DNA from: Homalodisca vitripennis
Taxonomy: Eukaryota; Arthropoda; Insecta; Hemiptera; Cicadellidae
Reading direction: 5' to 3'
DNA: 64,000 nt
NCBI RefSeq assembly: GCF_021130785.1
Contig: NC_060208.1
Span: forward strand, 172,478,501 to 172,542,500
Of this stretch, positions 47,719 to 60,004 are shown piece by piece. The notes under the pieces are model-generated. The model worked only from the letters and a program-made list of their open reading frames with translations. It was not told the origin of the DNA and made no database searches. The translations under genes were made by a program, and so were the position numbers. The stretch's first letter is position 1; each line of letters starts with the position of its first letter.

Positions 47719-49530
47719 TTTTAGGTGTCATTAAACTGTAAACGTGTATATAATTATCGAAAAAAATCACTTTCGGTCGGATAATACACTTGAAAAACTC
47801 TACTGATTAGAACTAATTTGGACTTCAATGATTGAGGTAAACGTGGGGTTTTCGATTGAGTTAGGACGACGATTTTTGTTATCATTAAACTGTACACCGT
47901 AGGCCTACCTATATAATTATCGAGAAAAAAAATCACTTCCGGTCGGTAAACACCGAAGAAAAGCTCTCTGCAGATTCAAGTTTTGACGATTTTGGATTTC
48001 ATTGGTTGAGTGGTTGAGGTAAAAGTGGTACTTAGGATTATGTTAGGACGGTGATTTTAGGTATTAATTCAACGCCGACTAATACATATATAATTATCGA
48101 GAAAAAAAAACAATTAAATCACTTTAAATTAGCGACTTTTTTCCTATGGAGTCCCACAGGGATCTATACTTGGACCAGTCTTGTTCCTTGTGTACGTCAG
48201 CAGGCTGAACTCATCGCTCCTGAGAGGGAAAATGGTCCAGTATGTTGACGCTGCATTAAAGCTCCAACAAAACATGAATTAGAAATCATTTTCTTTTTAG
48301 AACTGAATTCATGTATTCAGTTTTTTTTTTTTTTTTTTTATTAAATCTGAGGACCAATAACTCCAAATCGAATGCACTAAATTTCTGTTTGCGGTAAAGA
48401 GAGATTGAGGATCGCGCTGCTGTGATGGCGGACGATGTTCTCATAGAGGAAACTGATTCCACCTAGTTCCTCGGAATGTACCTTGATCGAATTCTGACTT
48501 GAGACAATCATATTGAAAGTACCTGCTCAAAGGTTTCTTCAGGCATTTATGCTATACGGAACCTTTCAAAATTTTGCTCCCGGGATGTACTAAAAATGGC
48601 CTACTTCGGTCTTGTACACCCCCATCTAACGTACGAGTTGAGGCTATGGGGCAGCTGTTCTAAATACAAATTTGAGCGAGTATTTAGAAGTCAAAAGAAA
48701 GCTGTCCGCATCATTTCAAAATTGAAATCCCAAAATTCATGCAGAGATGCCTTTAGGGAGCTGGGACCCTGTCTCTACATCCTCGATGTCGCCCTGTACT
48801 GCCGATTTAAGTGCGAGTTGGTCCGGAGCAGGGACGTCCATCAATACGGGACAAGAGGCAGGGACAACCTTCGGTTACATCCGCACAGAACAGCCGCATT
48901 CAAACGTTTGCCATTCGAGGTTGGTGTTAAGTTGATCAACAAACTCCCTGATGAAATCAAAAATTTGAATGAACCAACAAAATTTAAAGCTCGATTGAGA
49001 CACTTTTTGGTGTCGAGGGTGTTTTATTCGGTGGAAGAGTTTATGATGAGCCGCTGGGATGAAATTTAAAGTAATTCGATCATCCTCTATTTCTGGTGGT
49101 AAATTTTAGAAGAGTTTTAAGCGTATGGCTGTAAGTATGTATGAGTCTTAGGAATGAGTGTGGACTGTGTATGAACGGGTATGAATGGGGGCAATTTAAA
49201 ATAGATATACATATTTCTAAATAATTTAATTTGACGATTGTATGCAATTTTTATAATTGTTGACACAATAAAAAGTATTATTATTACCTCCGGTCGGAAT
49301 ATACCTAGGAAAAGCTCTACTGATTCAGATTTTGACGATTTTGGATTTCACTGGTTGAGTAGTTGAGATAAAAGTGGTACTTAGAATTATGTTAGAACAT
49401 TGATTTTAGGTATCAATTGAACGCCGACTAATACCTATATAATTATCAAAGAAAAATTTAAAAAATCGCTAATACACCGGAAAAACTCTACTGATAAGAA
49501 GTTCCGACTACTTTGGATTTCACTGACTGA
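47719..49530 (+). repeat. Left arm of hAT internal palindrome, 150-180-bp units
   Basis: Four units carry TATAATTATCGAGAAAAA, then ATCACTT, CCGGTCGG, CTCTACTGATT and TTTGGATTTCA landmarks, starting near 47719, 47872, 48053 and 49405. The third unit is interrupted by the retrotransposon: ATCACTTT ends the left piece and CCGGTCGG resumes at about 49291. Confidence 0.85.
48147..49285 (+). pseudogene. Non-LTR family B, copy 3, nested in the hAT element
   Basis: The copy begins at motif B (YGVPQGSILGPVLFLVYVSRL) and so lacks motif A and everything upstream. The motif C position reads QYVDAALK instead of QYADDT. A 19-base T run at 48321-48339 replaces coding sequence. From 48596 a clean frame gives the C-terminus (YFGLVHPHLTYELRLWGSCS, FRSQKKAVRIISKL, GVKLINKLPDEI, VFYSVEEFMMSRW). 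The 3' UTR ends in AATAAAAAG and (ATT)3 at 49270-49285. It is flanked on both sides by hAT palindrome sequence. Confidence 0.9.
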
Positions 49531-50075
49531 TGTATTATTTCATTTTCCTTAGTATATTCCGATCGGAAGTGATTATTTTTTTCTCGATAATTATATATTT
49601 ATTAGTCAGCGTTGAATTAATCTCTAAAATCAATGTCCTAACATAATAATTATTATAAGTACTACTTTTACCTCAACCACTCAACCAGTGAAATCCAAAA
49701 TCGTCAAAACGAATCAGTAGAGAGCTTTTCTTCGGTATTTACCGACCGGAAGTGATTTTTTCTCGATAATTATATAGGTAGTCGAGTACAGTTTAATGAT
49801 AACAAAAACTCGTCGTCCTAACTCAATCAAAAATACCACGTTTACCTCAATAACCGAAGTCCGAAGTAGTTGAAGTTCTAATCATTAGAGGTTTTCAGGT
49901 GTATTTTATTTCCGACCGAAAGTGATTTTTCCGATAATTATATGCTCGTCTACAGTGTAATGATACAAAAAATCGTCATTATAAATCATTCATAAATACC
50001 TCAATCAATGAAATCCAAAGTGCCCGAACTTCTAATCAGTAGAGTTTTTCCGGTGCATTTTCCGACCGTTAGTTT
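49531..50075 (-). repeat. Right arm of hAT internal palindrome
   Basis: It contains the reverse complements of the left-arm landmarks: CCGATCGGAAGTGAT near 49559, CCGACCGGAAGTGATTTTTT near 49742, CCGACCGAAAGTGATTTTTC near 49913 and CCGACCGTTAG near 50063. The arms meet near 49530, so the pair could fold into a very long stem. Confidence 0.85.
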
Positions 50076-50315
50076 GATCTGTACCCGAGCAACGCTCGAA
50101 AATCGCCCTTCTTTTCTAAAGGGTTTTCGGCCGTCAGTGGCCCAATATCCCCGAAGGGGTATTTCATTTTCTTCACAAAATATATTTGAGTCAATTATAC
50201 GCTTGAGTGAAGCTCTGTTTTGTTCTTTTTCTTTCTTATCCAGTGAATCCAACATCACTTTGGTGCCTTCTACTCGGCCAGAATCGAACTTCGTAAAGTT
50301 TCTGTAGCTATACAA
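50001..50315 (-). pseudogene. hAT transposase fragment, DUF4371 region
   Basis: The minus-strand frame contains LDKKEKEQNRASLKRIIDS and FCEENEIPLRGYWATDG. This matches the pattern of DUF4371-type hAT transposases (ZMYM/TTF-zinc-finger group), where an FC..Q.IPLRGH-like motif follows a helical stretch. After about 60 more residues the frame runs into the palindrome arm. BED/TTF finger, RNase H core and dimerisation region are all missing. It is the only coding trace of the enzyme that mobilised this element family. Confidence 0.65.
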
Positions 50316-50939
50316 GAAAATTTGTGGTACTAGAGTTGCTGTGAGAGTTTAATTTGCCTATTACATCTTTCCACTTTCTATAAGGCGTAGTTACTAAAGC
50401 TCCATATTTTTTGGTATTTACCTTTTACCAGTGAATTCATTGGCAAATAACACACAAAACGTCCCCCGGATCCCCCGGTTTCGGACCCCCCCCCCCCGAA
50501 CGAAATTTCTGGCTACGCTACTGCACAGCACTCTTAAAACTAATTCAGTTCAATTAATCTTACTTGCATTTGTATTGTACGTATTCATTACCAAATACAA
50601 CATTGACAAAATATTGTTTAAAAAGAACTACGAGTAAAGAGGTCTTTACGATTCATTCACATTTTGGTTCATTAAATTGGATTACATATCAGTGTTAAAA
50701 TAATTTAGTTTTCACATCAAGTAACCATAAAACGGTCTTAGATGTGTTGGAATAATTAGGCTATGTGTGTTAATATGTCACATGTAAAATTTCATAAAAT
50801 TATCTTAGTTTGTTTACAAATTTATTTATTCTGCTTTTTTTCTCGGTGCCATCATACATAAGTCCAATGTAAAAATATTTGCAAACGCCCAACCAAATCC
50901 TATGAATTGACATGCATCATCATTTAACTCAGTGTTCCT

Positions 50940-51080
50940 CATATAGAAATGAAACTTCACGCACAATTTCAAGTATATAGCCTACATCAATTCGTTTTCG
51001 AGATATCGTGCGAACAGACAAACAAGACATGAAATTTTACCAGCCCCACGAGTAAATAGGCTTCACTAACGTGCAGCCAA
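50940..51080 (+). repeat. Dispersed repeat C, copy 1
   Basis: Landmarks GCACAATTTCAAGT, GAGATATCGTGCG, ACAGACAAACA, TTTTACCAGCC and AGGCTTCACTAACG recur at 59545-59660. This string set looks like a repeat common in insect genomes, but I cannot name its class. Confidence 0.65.
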
Positions 51081-51092
51081 AAGATACAATTC

Positions 51093-51212
51093 AAAGTTTT
51101 ATTTTTAATTTTATTAAAAACTTAATCAAATTTAATAATTGATTAGAATTTAAAAGTTTTATTTCAAATTGTATTAAAAATTGAATCAATTTAATAATTA
51201 ATTGGAATTCAA
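51093..51212 (+). repeat. Two-copy 60-bp tandem repeat
   Basis: AAAGTTTTATTT starts each unit (51093, 51153), and both contain TATTAAAAA, TTAATAATT and GAATT in the same order. Confidence 0.8.
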
Positions 51213-52251
51213 ACACTTTTTAAAGTTATTCAATTTACTTAGACAGAACTACACGTTTTTATTTCTCACTGTAACTATTAATTTAATAAGTCTTAAGTTT
51301 CAACTCCATTTAATATTTACAACTGTGATTAAATAATATTGTTATTGTACATTCAAAATAGTTCTCATTAAAAGCACAAGTGTATATAAGACACTGTCAG
51401 AAAATCAAAAGATGACGAAAAATAATTATAATGTTTATGTTTTACAATAGAACATGATTAACAATAAAAACTTATGACAATTTTAAATCTTGTTTGATGT
51501 TTTAGTAATGTTCGTCGGAGGCCGTTTTTAAAACCCTTTTTAATTTTATAAAATATTAAGTACACATTACTTGGTCAGTACTGAAATGCAGATAACAGAG
51601 ACAAAGATACCGTATAACTTTCATTCCAGATTGCGTTAATGTCTTACTTGTTTACATATACTTTATTTACATAGACAACTTGGAAAAATGGCACTGGACA
51701 TATTTTAGGCCGAATGAAGATTGCAAGAGCCGGAAGTAGACTCTTTTTGACCGAAGTAGGTTTCTGAGTCTTGCATCCTAACTAATATTATAAATGTGAA
51801 AATATGTTGTGTATTTCTTTCACGTTTAAATTATTCTACTAATTGTATTGAAATTTTACAGGGGCGTTCTTAAAGTCCCTATTGAAAGAGTCCGGTATAT
51901 TTAATTAACTGTTAAATGTAAATATAGTTTTCTGACACTACAATCATATGTTTAATTCATCTAACCACTATTTTCAATCTGTTTAAATTTATAGTATTGA
52001 AAGCACACAGTGATCTTCATAGTAACATCACTTCTTTTTTCTACCTTTTCTGCAACCGCTGTTTAGCACAGAGAAAGAAAATATCCAAATAAGAAAATTA
52101 AAAGTGTTAATTAAAATAAAACTTTTAACTGTAAAAGTAATGCTTTTGTCTTGTAATGCAGATATAAAAGACAAAGTCACTAACTTTTCACTATAAGCTT
52201 AAACTCTGTTATTATAAGCCCCATCTTAGTGGTCTTGTACCTTCTCCCTGT

Positions 52252-52253
<2 letters not shown>

Positions 52254-52340
<87 letters not shown>
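52254..52340. repeat. (GT)n microsatellite
   Basis: About 87 bp of GT repeat with one break (GGTG near 52297). It directly abuts TTCAAGTTCAAAAATTCTTTATT, which on the minus strand reads as a retroelement 3' end containing AATAAAGAATTTTTG. Confidence 0.96.
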
Positions 52341-52640
52341 CAAGTTCAAAAATTCTTTATTAAAAAAAAATACATAACCAATACATACATAAAATGATGT
52401 AAACTTTATTCTCAATCTAACAGTGGTTGTTTCATTGAAATCGAATAAAAACAACTTATTAGTACTATTAAACATAATACCGTATTTTACACACTACACA
52501 ACAGGAAGTACAGTTTTCTAAACTGTTTTACTCTGAACAGCAGATTTAAAGTCAATGAGCTGATTAATGTGAATAGCTGTTTATTTCTTCTGTAATGTAA
52601 AAGTTGTTTTGTCTCCATTCCAACTACTTTAGTATAATGT
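52341..52640 (-). mobile_element. Possible retroelement 3' UTR ending in the (GT)n tract
   Basis: On the minus strand AATAAAGAATTTTTGAACTT followed by (AC)n resembles a non-LTR terminus with a simple tail. No coding part is recognised upstream, so only a short 3' fragment is proposed. Confidence 0.4.
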
Positions 52641-52721
52641 ATTGTTTGTTTTAATTAGTTTCTTTTCATTAGCAACAGGAATGGCAAATAATGATATTAC
52701 CAATTTTACAAACTCAGAATT

Positions 52722-54150
52722 AAACAAATCAAATCAAATTTTTAATTGCTCGTCACAATTACACATTGTATGGCACACATCAGAATTAATTATAAATTTA
52801 AAACTCGCATACCACATTACCACCACGTCCAAACTTACACAATTTTCATGCATTCCAGTCTCATTCATCCATCGCCAATCTCAACCCACTTTCAGCGCTG
52901 AAGTCAGTCATCGAATTGGGCGGCCTCCCAGTTAAATGCCAGAAACTCGTCAACGCTGTAGAATGCATTTGACACCAAGAAGCGCTTAAGACGAGCTTTT
53001 GACGCCTTGGGCGTTTGGGCGTTTGTAATACAATTTGGCAAACTGTTGATTAAATGAACACCTGCCTGCGAAGGCAAGTGCTCATGAACCACCGTTCTGT
53101 GTCTTCCAGTACGGTAGTTATCTCTGCCTCTAGTCTCATACCCGTGTATGTCACGTCCCCTGGTTAGGACACATTTAGACAAACAGAACCAAGGTGTTTC
53201 TAAAATGTAGAGACTGGGCAAAGTCAACAGTTGCAAAGTTTTGATAGCTGTCCTGCACGACTCTCTGAAATTCAACTTTGCGATGATACGAATAGCTTTT
53301 TTTTGCAATTTGAACACCCTCAGGAAATTATTGCCTGTACAGGCCCCCCACAACACCACTCCATAGGAAAGGTGAGAGTGAATTAGCCCATATTATGCCG
53401 CAATCAATACCTGACTGGGGCAGTACGTACCGGGCCAAGGACCTCAAAACATATATTCCTGAGGACAGTTTGGCGCACACATGGTCAATGTGATTATTCC
53501 ATGTCAACCCTCGGTCGATGAGTATTCCAAGGAATTTTGAGGAGTAGACTTCTTCCAATATGGAATCTGCCAACATGACGGCTGACCCACATTGGGAGTC
53601 CGTTGGACGCAGTGTGAAATTCAACACGTTGGATTTATTGAACAGGGGCTTCTTTCTTGAAAATTGGATGCACTTTTGCAATTAGGAGAGAGGGAAAAAA
53701 CTCCTGAGTTAAAAGACAAATTGACCAATTGAGTCAGTGGTTTCACGATATGCTTAGAGCATTGTTTTATTAACCACATGGATCTCGATTCTAGATCATT
53801 TGATTTTTTAGCTGGGAATTGTTGAATGATTTTATCGAGCTCTTCCTCAACTACAGGAGTCAGAGCCATTGAGGCTGTTGGACTCTGTCTACGCGTGGGA
53901 TTCCCCTGTGGCAGCGATGGACGAGGGCCCCGTCCACAAGCAACAGACGCAAAAAATCCGTTAAACTCGTCGGCAACCCTAGAGGCATCACTCACAAGGG
54001 TGTCCCCAATTTTGACTGTGATTTGCTTGGATTCTTGATGTTTATTGTTAATGATGCCCCATACAATTTTAGAAACGTGTTTTGAAGAACTAATTGATTT
54101 TTGAGACATCATACGCTTTTGCAGCTTGGATCACCTTCCTGTAAATTTTA
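52722..54150 (-). pseudogene. Non-LTR family B, copy 4, lacking the reverse transcriptase core
   Basis: The 54112-53690 frame encodes the linker and start of the reverse transcriptase (KIVWGIINNK, VADEFNGFFASVACG, KPLTQLVNLSFNSGVF). Near 53690 it jumps directly to FNKSNVLNFTLRPTDS, so about 230 residues containing motifs A, B and C are deleted compared with copy 2. KFLGILIDRGLTWNNHIDHV and the C-terminus (LPSLYILETPWFC, GVHLINSLPNC, NAFYSVDEFLAFNW) follow in shifted frames to 52904. The 3' end carries (GATTT)n near 52722. Upstream the element stops abruptly at C15A tract 3. Confidence 0.85.
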
Positions 54151-54248
54151 CCCCCCCCCCCCCCCACCCCCCCCCCCCCCCACCCCCCCCCCCCCCCACC
54201 CCCCCCCCCCCCCACCCCCCCCCCCCCCCACCCCCCCCCCCCCCCACC
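54151..54248. repeat. (C15A) 16-bp minisatellite, tract 3
   Basis: Single A at 54166, 54182, 54198, 54214, 54230 and 54246 in pure C, again six interruptions 16 bp apart. It marks the exact 5' limit of the minus-strand family B copy 4. Confidence 0.95.
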
Positions 54249-57200
54249 AGATCTACAATTCAGAAAAAGAACTAAAACATTTCGGTACAAAAAAAACTTT
54301 ACAATTAAAAATTATTTATATTTTGAAATTTTTAAAAACGATTATAACTAAAAAAATTATTAAATACAACCGTATGGTTTGCTTTACACAAAATAAAAGA
54401 TAGTTAAAAACAAAAAGTTTAAAGTTTGGCTTTATCTCAAGCAGTTTCGGTTCTTTTGGCAAAAATAACACTTTCAATTGATTTATTCTCAATTTGCGTT
54501 CAAAGAATGTTATCCAAACAGTCAACACTCTCTAAATAATGTCCTTATAAAACTCTTAAACATGTTGCAGGTCCTCAAACTCTTATCATCCTCTAATACG
54601 AAATCCACTAGGCCCAATTTCCCTAATGGGAGGTACAAAATCATTTTATGGAATTCTTCGGGCCGCAGAATAGGGTGAGGTGTTCAGTAGAGAGACGGAG
54701 TTTTCCAAACTTCACTTGTTAAAACCGCTACATTAAGTGGACTCAGATGGTCTGGTTAACCCTGTATAAAGAGAATAATGAGTAAACATGGAAAATGAGT
54801 AAATTACAAAATGGAAGAAACAGATTAGAAAAAGAGTAAGAAGGAAAGAGAACAGTATTTATCTTTTACCTCAGTAAATAGGAATTTTATAATTTTTTTC
54901 TACAGAAATCCATAAACTGAACGTTTTTCCGTCTATGAACTCTACAGCCCTTCTTGAATAATAAATGTTTATTGATCATATTAATGCTTCCTTGTGCCGT
55001 TTTGAAATTTAAACTTGAATTTTGTATGGAACATACACACACGTAACACGCTTTTTTATAAACCAGTTCATTTTTGAGAGTTTCAATCCCTTTTCATGAA
55101 CGCCAAGATATTCCTATGTATTGCAAACGAATGACAGATATAAAATTACTTTTTTATAGCTACAACTGTTTATAAAAACGCAACCACTTACACAGCTTTA
55201 GTCTGTAGAAGAAAAGTAATTTGTGAACACACCATACAAAGACAGAACACGAGAATTGTACGAACGAGATTCGCCGGACTTATTGTTTATCTAAATTATT
55301 CCAAGGGACAAGAGAAAGGGTGGCCACATAAATGTCCAAACTCACAAGTGCGAGAGATTTTTACTGCTTCTCAATCTGTTTGTTCACACTTTTCTAGTTT
55401 GTAACCAAAGTCGTTTTCGTCTTTCTTAAAACCTAAAAATGTAATAAGTTTTTTTAATCACAGTAACAAGTATTCCAACTTAATGACCCAGTGTATTATC
55501 TTTGATTACATATTAGTTGCACAGGAAATAACTCATTCATATGAACAGGGTGTGCTGAGGTCTGGGGATTGTATTAGTTAGATCTGAGGTCCATCGCTAG
55601 GTATGAGTTACTTTACTTTGGTTACAAATAACGCAGCTATGTTGGGAAGGGTCGATCCAATGTTTAATATTGAGTTTAGCTCCAGTTCACGTCCTCTTAG
55701 TGCAGCATCTGAAATCTGCACTGTCACAGACTTTGATTGTTTCAAATATTTGCTACCTGACCTCTCACTCCATAGATGACAGTCCGTTTGCTCAGTTTTT
55801 CCATTACCCCAGTTTATAACAATGAACGAATTATCTCATTTAATAATACAAGAGATAACTGAGTTGAGAAATTGAGTTGTTAGTAATACAAGCAAAGGTA
55901 ATATTTAATATTTTTCGTCTCCCATAATTTTTAAATATTGATCACGTGGCTCATCTTTACAAAAGTCCACAGATCATTACTAGTTTTCTCTACATCCGTC
56001 TACTTCGTACTGTTATTATTAATCGATATGTCCCCAATAAGTATATACATACATTGTATCAAGAGTACAATTTGGGCAAAAATCGAATACTTCCGGTCTA
56101 TGATATTACCGGTGCCGACAGTCTGTCGAGAGGATAATACACATGTTTCACATTTGTAGGGACAGTGAGAAATTTACAAACAAATTATAGTTCTTACAGG
56201 AGTTACAACCCGTTTTAAGCCCCTATAAGTGATTGATCTCCAAGAGTGATTGATATTTTGTATTTATTTATTGAGAACATGAGGCACTTGTATTTCAAAG
56301 TTCATTACTCTTATATATGAAGTTGAAAAATATATAGTTCTTCTAAGGACTGCAATTCAATTTAATCGTTTAATTAATTTTATGATTTTATGCAAATTTT
56401 TTAGTTTTTCTATTTATTTCAAAGAATGCCAAATTTAAACTTTATAAATAGCAAGTTGAAGAATTAAAAAGTGATTGAACACTTGGCCTTTTACGGTATA
56501 CAGAGATTCAATAAGTTTTATATGACAATCTTTCTTTAAACATTTTCCTCTTTTTTACAAATTTAAATACCTTCAAGTCTGTATATAATATTTCTTTGCG
56601 TATTAAAACTGTTATTGACGCCTTCAGGAAGCAATTTACCTACAAAGTTACAATAATCACATCATCCATAAACGGAAACGAACAGGTGATGGGATTCGGT
56701 ATAAATCAGTTTGTAGATGTTGTTACGGTAGTAAACCTGAATAGGCTCTCACATTGTGTTTATGGTAATAGCAAAAGTAAGGGGTTTATGGTAAATTTCA
56801 ATGTTGCCATAAACTGTAATCTTTACAGTTACAATTTAAATAAAACGTTACATACATTTTATCGCTAAACTGTGACTTCTAAGGTTATTTCGTTATTACT
56901 ACTGTATATCTAAGCTTTGTTTGTAGCACTATAATGGATTATGTTTGTTATATAAAATATTTGATAAGGTCCCGTAAAATAGTAGCTTACAGCTTACTCT
57001 GCAACATCTGCTTTGCCACAGGATAATGGAAACACATCGTGATTTAAAAACAAATCATCCATTCAGTAGGTAAATCATTCTGTAACAATCTTTGAAAATC
57101 TTTTTGTTATTTACCATTAAGATTTTAATTTGGCACTGGATCAATGAAAAGATTTAAAGCTTTACTAAATAATAATAATTTCAAACATTTTACTTTCTTT

Positions 57201-58199
57201 ATTTCACTCCTTTTTAGTTCAGGATCCGAGGAGTTAATTTGCATTTTAGAAGCTCACAATCTGGGTTTTCTTTAAATCGATCGTCTGGTTAAAAATTAAA
57301 ACCATAATTTGTTCAAACTATAATTTTCTCAGCTACACACGCCTAACACTAACCGCCAACTAAATAAACAAATATTGTTAAGTTAATTTCAGTTAACCAT
57401 ATCCAGACAATTAAAGTGGTAATTTTATTTTTTATTTAGTTGTTAGAGGAGTATACCGGTATTACTATAATGTATGTGTTTATTGACCAGTTTTAAATGC
57501 ACCAAACTATACAAATCTGAGAAAAAATTTATATTTCAAATTTTTAACCACTTTTGCACCCTCTCATTCCGAATTCCCCAAATTAACGCTGTTAACGATT
57601 GATTTCTTTGTTAGGATAAACTGCTCAATCGATTTAAAGGTAAACCAAGGTCGTAAGTTTTTACAGTGTAAATTGGCTATCAGCTCTTAGACTTTTCTGT
57701 TTTTGGGTTTGTTCTCTAAATTAACTGTATAATATTAATCTAATCGTATGAATCTCAGATCATTAGACATATTTCCGCTAATTTTGTATTTTTATACTTG
57801 CAGCCTTAATAGTTATCAGTGAGAAAAGATTTCTGCTCTTCGAACTTGGGTCTCTGCACCTCTTGCCTGTAAATTTTCAATCCTAATAGAAATTATTTAG
57901 CAGTTATTCTGTTTTAATTATAACTCAATCCTTATTAATCATTTTCTTTGGGTAACAGTTCCCCATAACAAACCCTTTTCATAACAGCAGTTTCCAAGCC
58001 TGTTGCAGACATAGAGTGTAATACAGAAACGATGACTTTTCTCTATGACTCAGTGACTCAGTTGTCCCAGGAGGCTCCACTTCTGGGTGGTTTTTATCTT
58101 TAGTATAGTTGAACATACACAACCGATGTGTCACTTATATATGTACAATCTATGTACCGTATATCCAGATGTGGCACAATACTAACCACAATTTTCTAG
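54249..58199. other. Long AT-rich region, repeat B copy inside
   Basis: No gene is supported over nearly 4 kb. Dispersed repeat B (55620-55740) is the only recognisable element. The 90-codon frame at 56596-56868 matches nothing I know and lacks signal peptide, domains or splice context. Confidence 0.45.
55620..55740 (+). repeat. Dispersed repeat B, copy 2
   Basis: Relative of 41641-41765 in the same orientation, with the shared core GAGTTTAGCTCCAGTTC. Confidence 0.7.
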
Positions 58200-58441
58200 A
58201 TTGTTATACCGGAAGTACAGATAGGTTGGTCAAGTCTATAGCGGAGGATGGCTGTTGGAGTGGATGGAGCTCCGTTAGTGAGGCTGTTGCTAGCTCGGAT
58301 ATGGGGAAGTGCTGTCCACTATTTGCTGTGAGTGGAGAAGCTGAAACAGAGCTGACCTTCCCTTCTTCCAAATTTAGATGTAGATACATAGCCCGCTATC
58401 CCGTCTCATGGGATTTCGACAGGATGCAGTTCCTACCTTAA
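58200..58441 (+). other. Candidate terminal exon of an unknown gene
   Basis: The frame opens after an acceptor-like TTTTCTAG (ending 58199) and runs about 80 codons to TAA at 58439-58441. It includes EDGCWSGWSSVSEAV, MGKCCPLFAV and FRCRYIARYPVSWDF. Base composition is clearly GC-richer than the flanks, and the local Trp/Cys content is unlike random AT-rich frames. The CWSGWSS string recalls thrombospondin type 1 repeats, but the rest does not fit. No domain is assigned. Confidence 0.27.
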
Positions 58442-60004
58442 ACTATCCTAATTACAAGTGCAATTAGAAGTTTCTCAGCTTTATGTAATAAGTGAACAAA
58501 TATTTAAGGATTATGATGGTCTCTCTCCATATATTAATGGACGGGATAATGTAGAAAGTATTTACTTCATGGAGAAGGGATGAGAGGGAGAGAAGGAGAG
58601 AGGAGCGTGTGTAAAGAGACAGGATGTGCATTACAACTACTGTATCTCGAACATAGGTTACACTATCCATATCTCACCATTAAGATAAATGTTTCAACCA
58701 TCTTTTGTAGCATAAGAGTGGATAATTGCTAGCTTGAATTTCAAATTTTGGTGTTTTGCTACACGAAACAAATTTATAAAGCCAAATTATTTATTTTATC
58801 CTAAAATATTTTTTCTTTATTTCAGATATTGATACACACCGGTTAAAATAATGTATAAATATTAGTATAATAAACAGAAGAATGCAATAACAACCAAGTA
58901 AAATCAAGAAAAGTATATCATTAATGTCGTTATTGTGGTATTAAAATAATAGCTAATAATTAAGTGGTCAACTTATGTGGAACATACAATATTTTGCGGA
59001 CTTTTCATGTTTTAAAATCATTCTGCTTTCTGTACTCATATTATAACATTTCTAGAATTCGAAACATTACATGAATCATTAGGTTTTAGTAAATTATATA
59101 ATGAATAAAAACGTCAGTGAAGAAGTGGTGTTGAGATAGAGGTCCAATCTGTATTACAACGGTTTGTAGAGGAAGGTGGGAGAGGATATAAAACTGAATG
59201 GGTGCTTACGTAGTGTGTACTTGAGCCTCGCAGTTATATTAAGAACCCCCTTTCGTTAATCCAACTTTATAATTATCTAAGGTATGCTTTTCTCGCTGTG
59301 AGAGTGTTTGATTCTATACATTTCAAAAACACTTGTAGTTAAAAATCATAAAATTTGTTTACTCTTGTACATTTTATGAAGTTGACTATGGTTTCTTTCT
59401 CTTAGCTTTAAGTGCACTGTATATTTGTCTTCTTGCACAGTCCGTCCATGGCATGGAATTTTACCCAATGGGTCAATAAGGGTTAATATTTAAGAGTATA
59501 TAGTTACTTTGTATTTATAATAACAGTATTTCGGTAGAAAAGAAGCTTTGTGCAAAATTTCAAGTCTAAAGGTCATAAACGTACTCAAAATATTGTGCGG
59601 GCACACATACGGAAATTCTCCAGCCAATTAGAGGCCATCGCTAATGTTCAGCTAATAACAGCAACAAAACAAACTATTTCAATTTAATTAATATTTTTCT
59701 TTGCTGTTATTCAGTAAAAAGACGGAAACTCTATTGACGTGGCTTCTCTAGTTTTGCGCAACATTTTTCAATCATATGCTTTGTAAAATAAAACTTTTTA
59801 GATCTTGATCGTATTCATTTAATTTTTCATTGAATGATAAAGAGTTAAAGAAGTGTTGTCTACGTTAATATTATGGCATATGATCATGTATTTAAAACAG
59901 TTTATTACGAATCGTTATATGATCTAAATTCTAAAACCTACCATACCACAGAATATACTATACATTACCAAATTATCTACTATATCAATAGGTACTATAT
60001 TCCT
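58442..60004. other. AT-rich region with repeat C copy 2
   Basis: Dispersed repeat C occurs at 59545-59660. A purine-rich (GGGAGAGA) stretch lies near 58580-58600. No gene is supported. Confidence 0.45.
59545..59660 (+). repeat. Dispersed repeat C, copy 2
   Basis: Landmarks TGTGCAAAATTTCAAGTCTA, ATATTGTGCGGGCACACA, AAATTCTCCAGCC and GCTAATGTTCAGCTAA correspond to those of 50940-51080. Confidence 0.6.

Larger units (their letters stand above)
47337..50523. mobile_element. hAT-superfamily element with perfect 8-bp TSD and internal palindrome
   Basis: The left terminus CAGTGGCGTAGC (47337) and the reverse complement of the right terminus, CAGTAGCGTAGC (ending 50523), differ at one base. CACAGCAC flanks both sides (47329-47336 and 50524-50531), a perfect 8-bp target duplication as made by hAT elements. 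Inside the right end is a DUF4371-like transposase fragment on the minus strand, which independently supports hAT. Most of the interior is a large inverted arrangement of repeated units, into which a family B retrotransposon has inserted (48147-49285). Confidence 0.9.
50532..52253. other. AT-rich region with repeat C and a 60-bp duplication
   Basis: It holds dispersed repeat C (50940-51080) and two copies of a 60-bp AT-rich unit (51093-51152 and 51153-51212). Nothing coding is supported. Confidence 0.45.

Noticed and set aside
56596..56868. 90-codon frame
   Set aside because: It begins without a convincing start context, matches no known family and lies in AT-rich sequence where such frames occur by chance.
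58204..58389. Minus-strand frame opposite the exon-like segment
   Set aside because: It is a shadow of the GC-richer plus-strand frame, and the minus strand shows no splice or start support.
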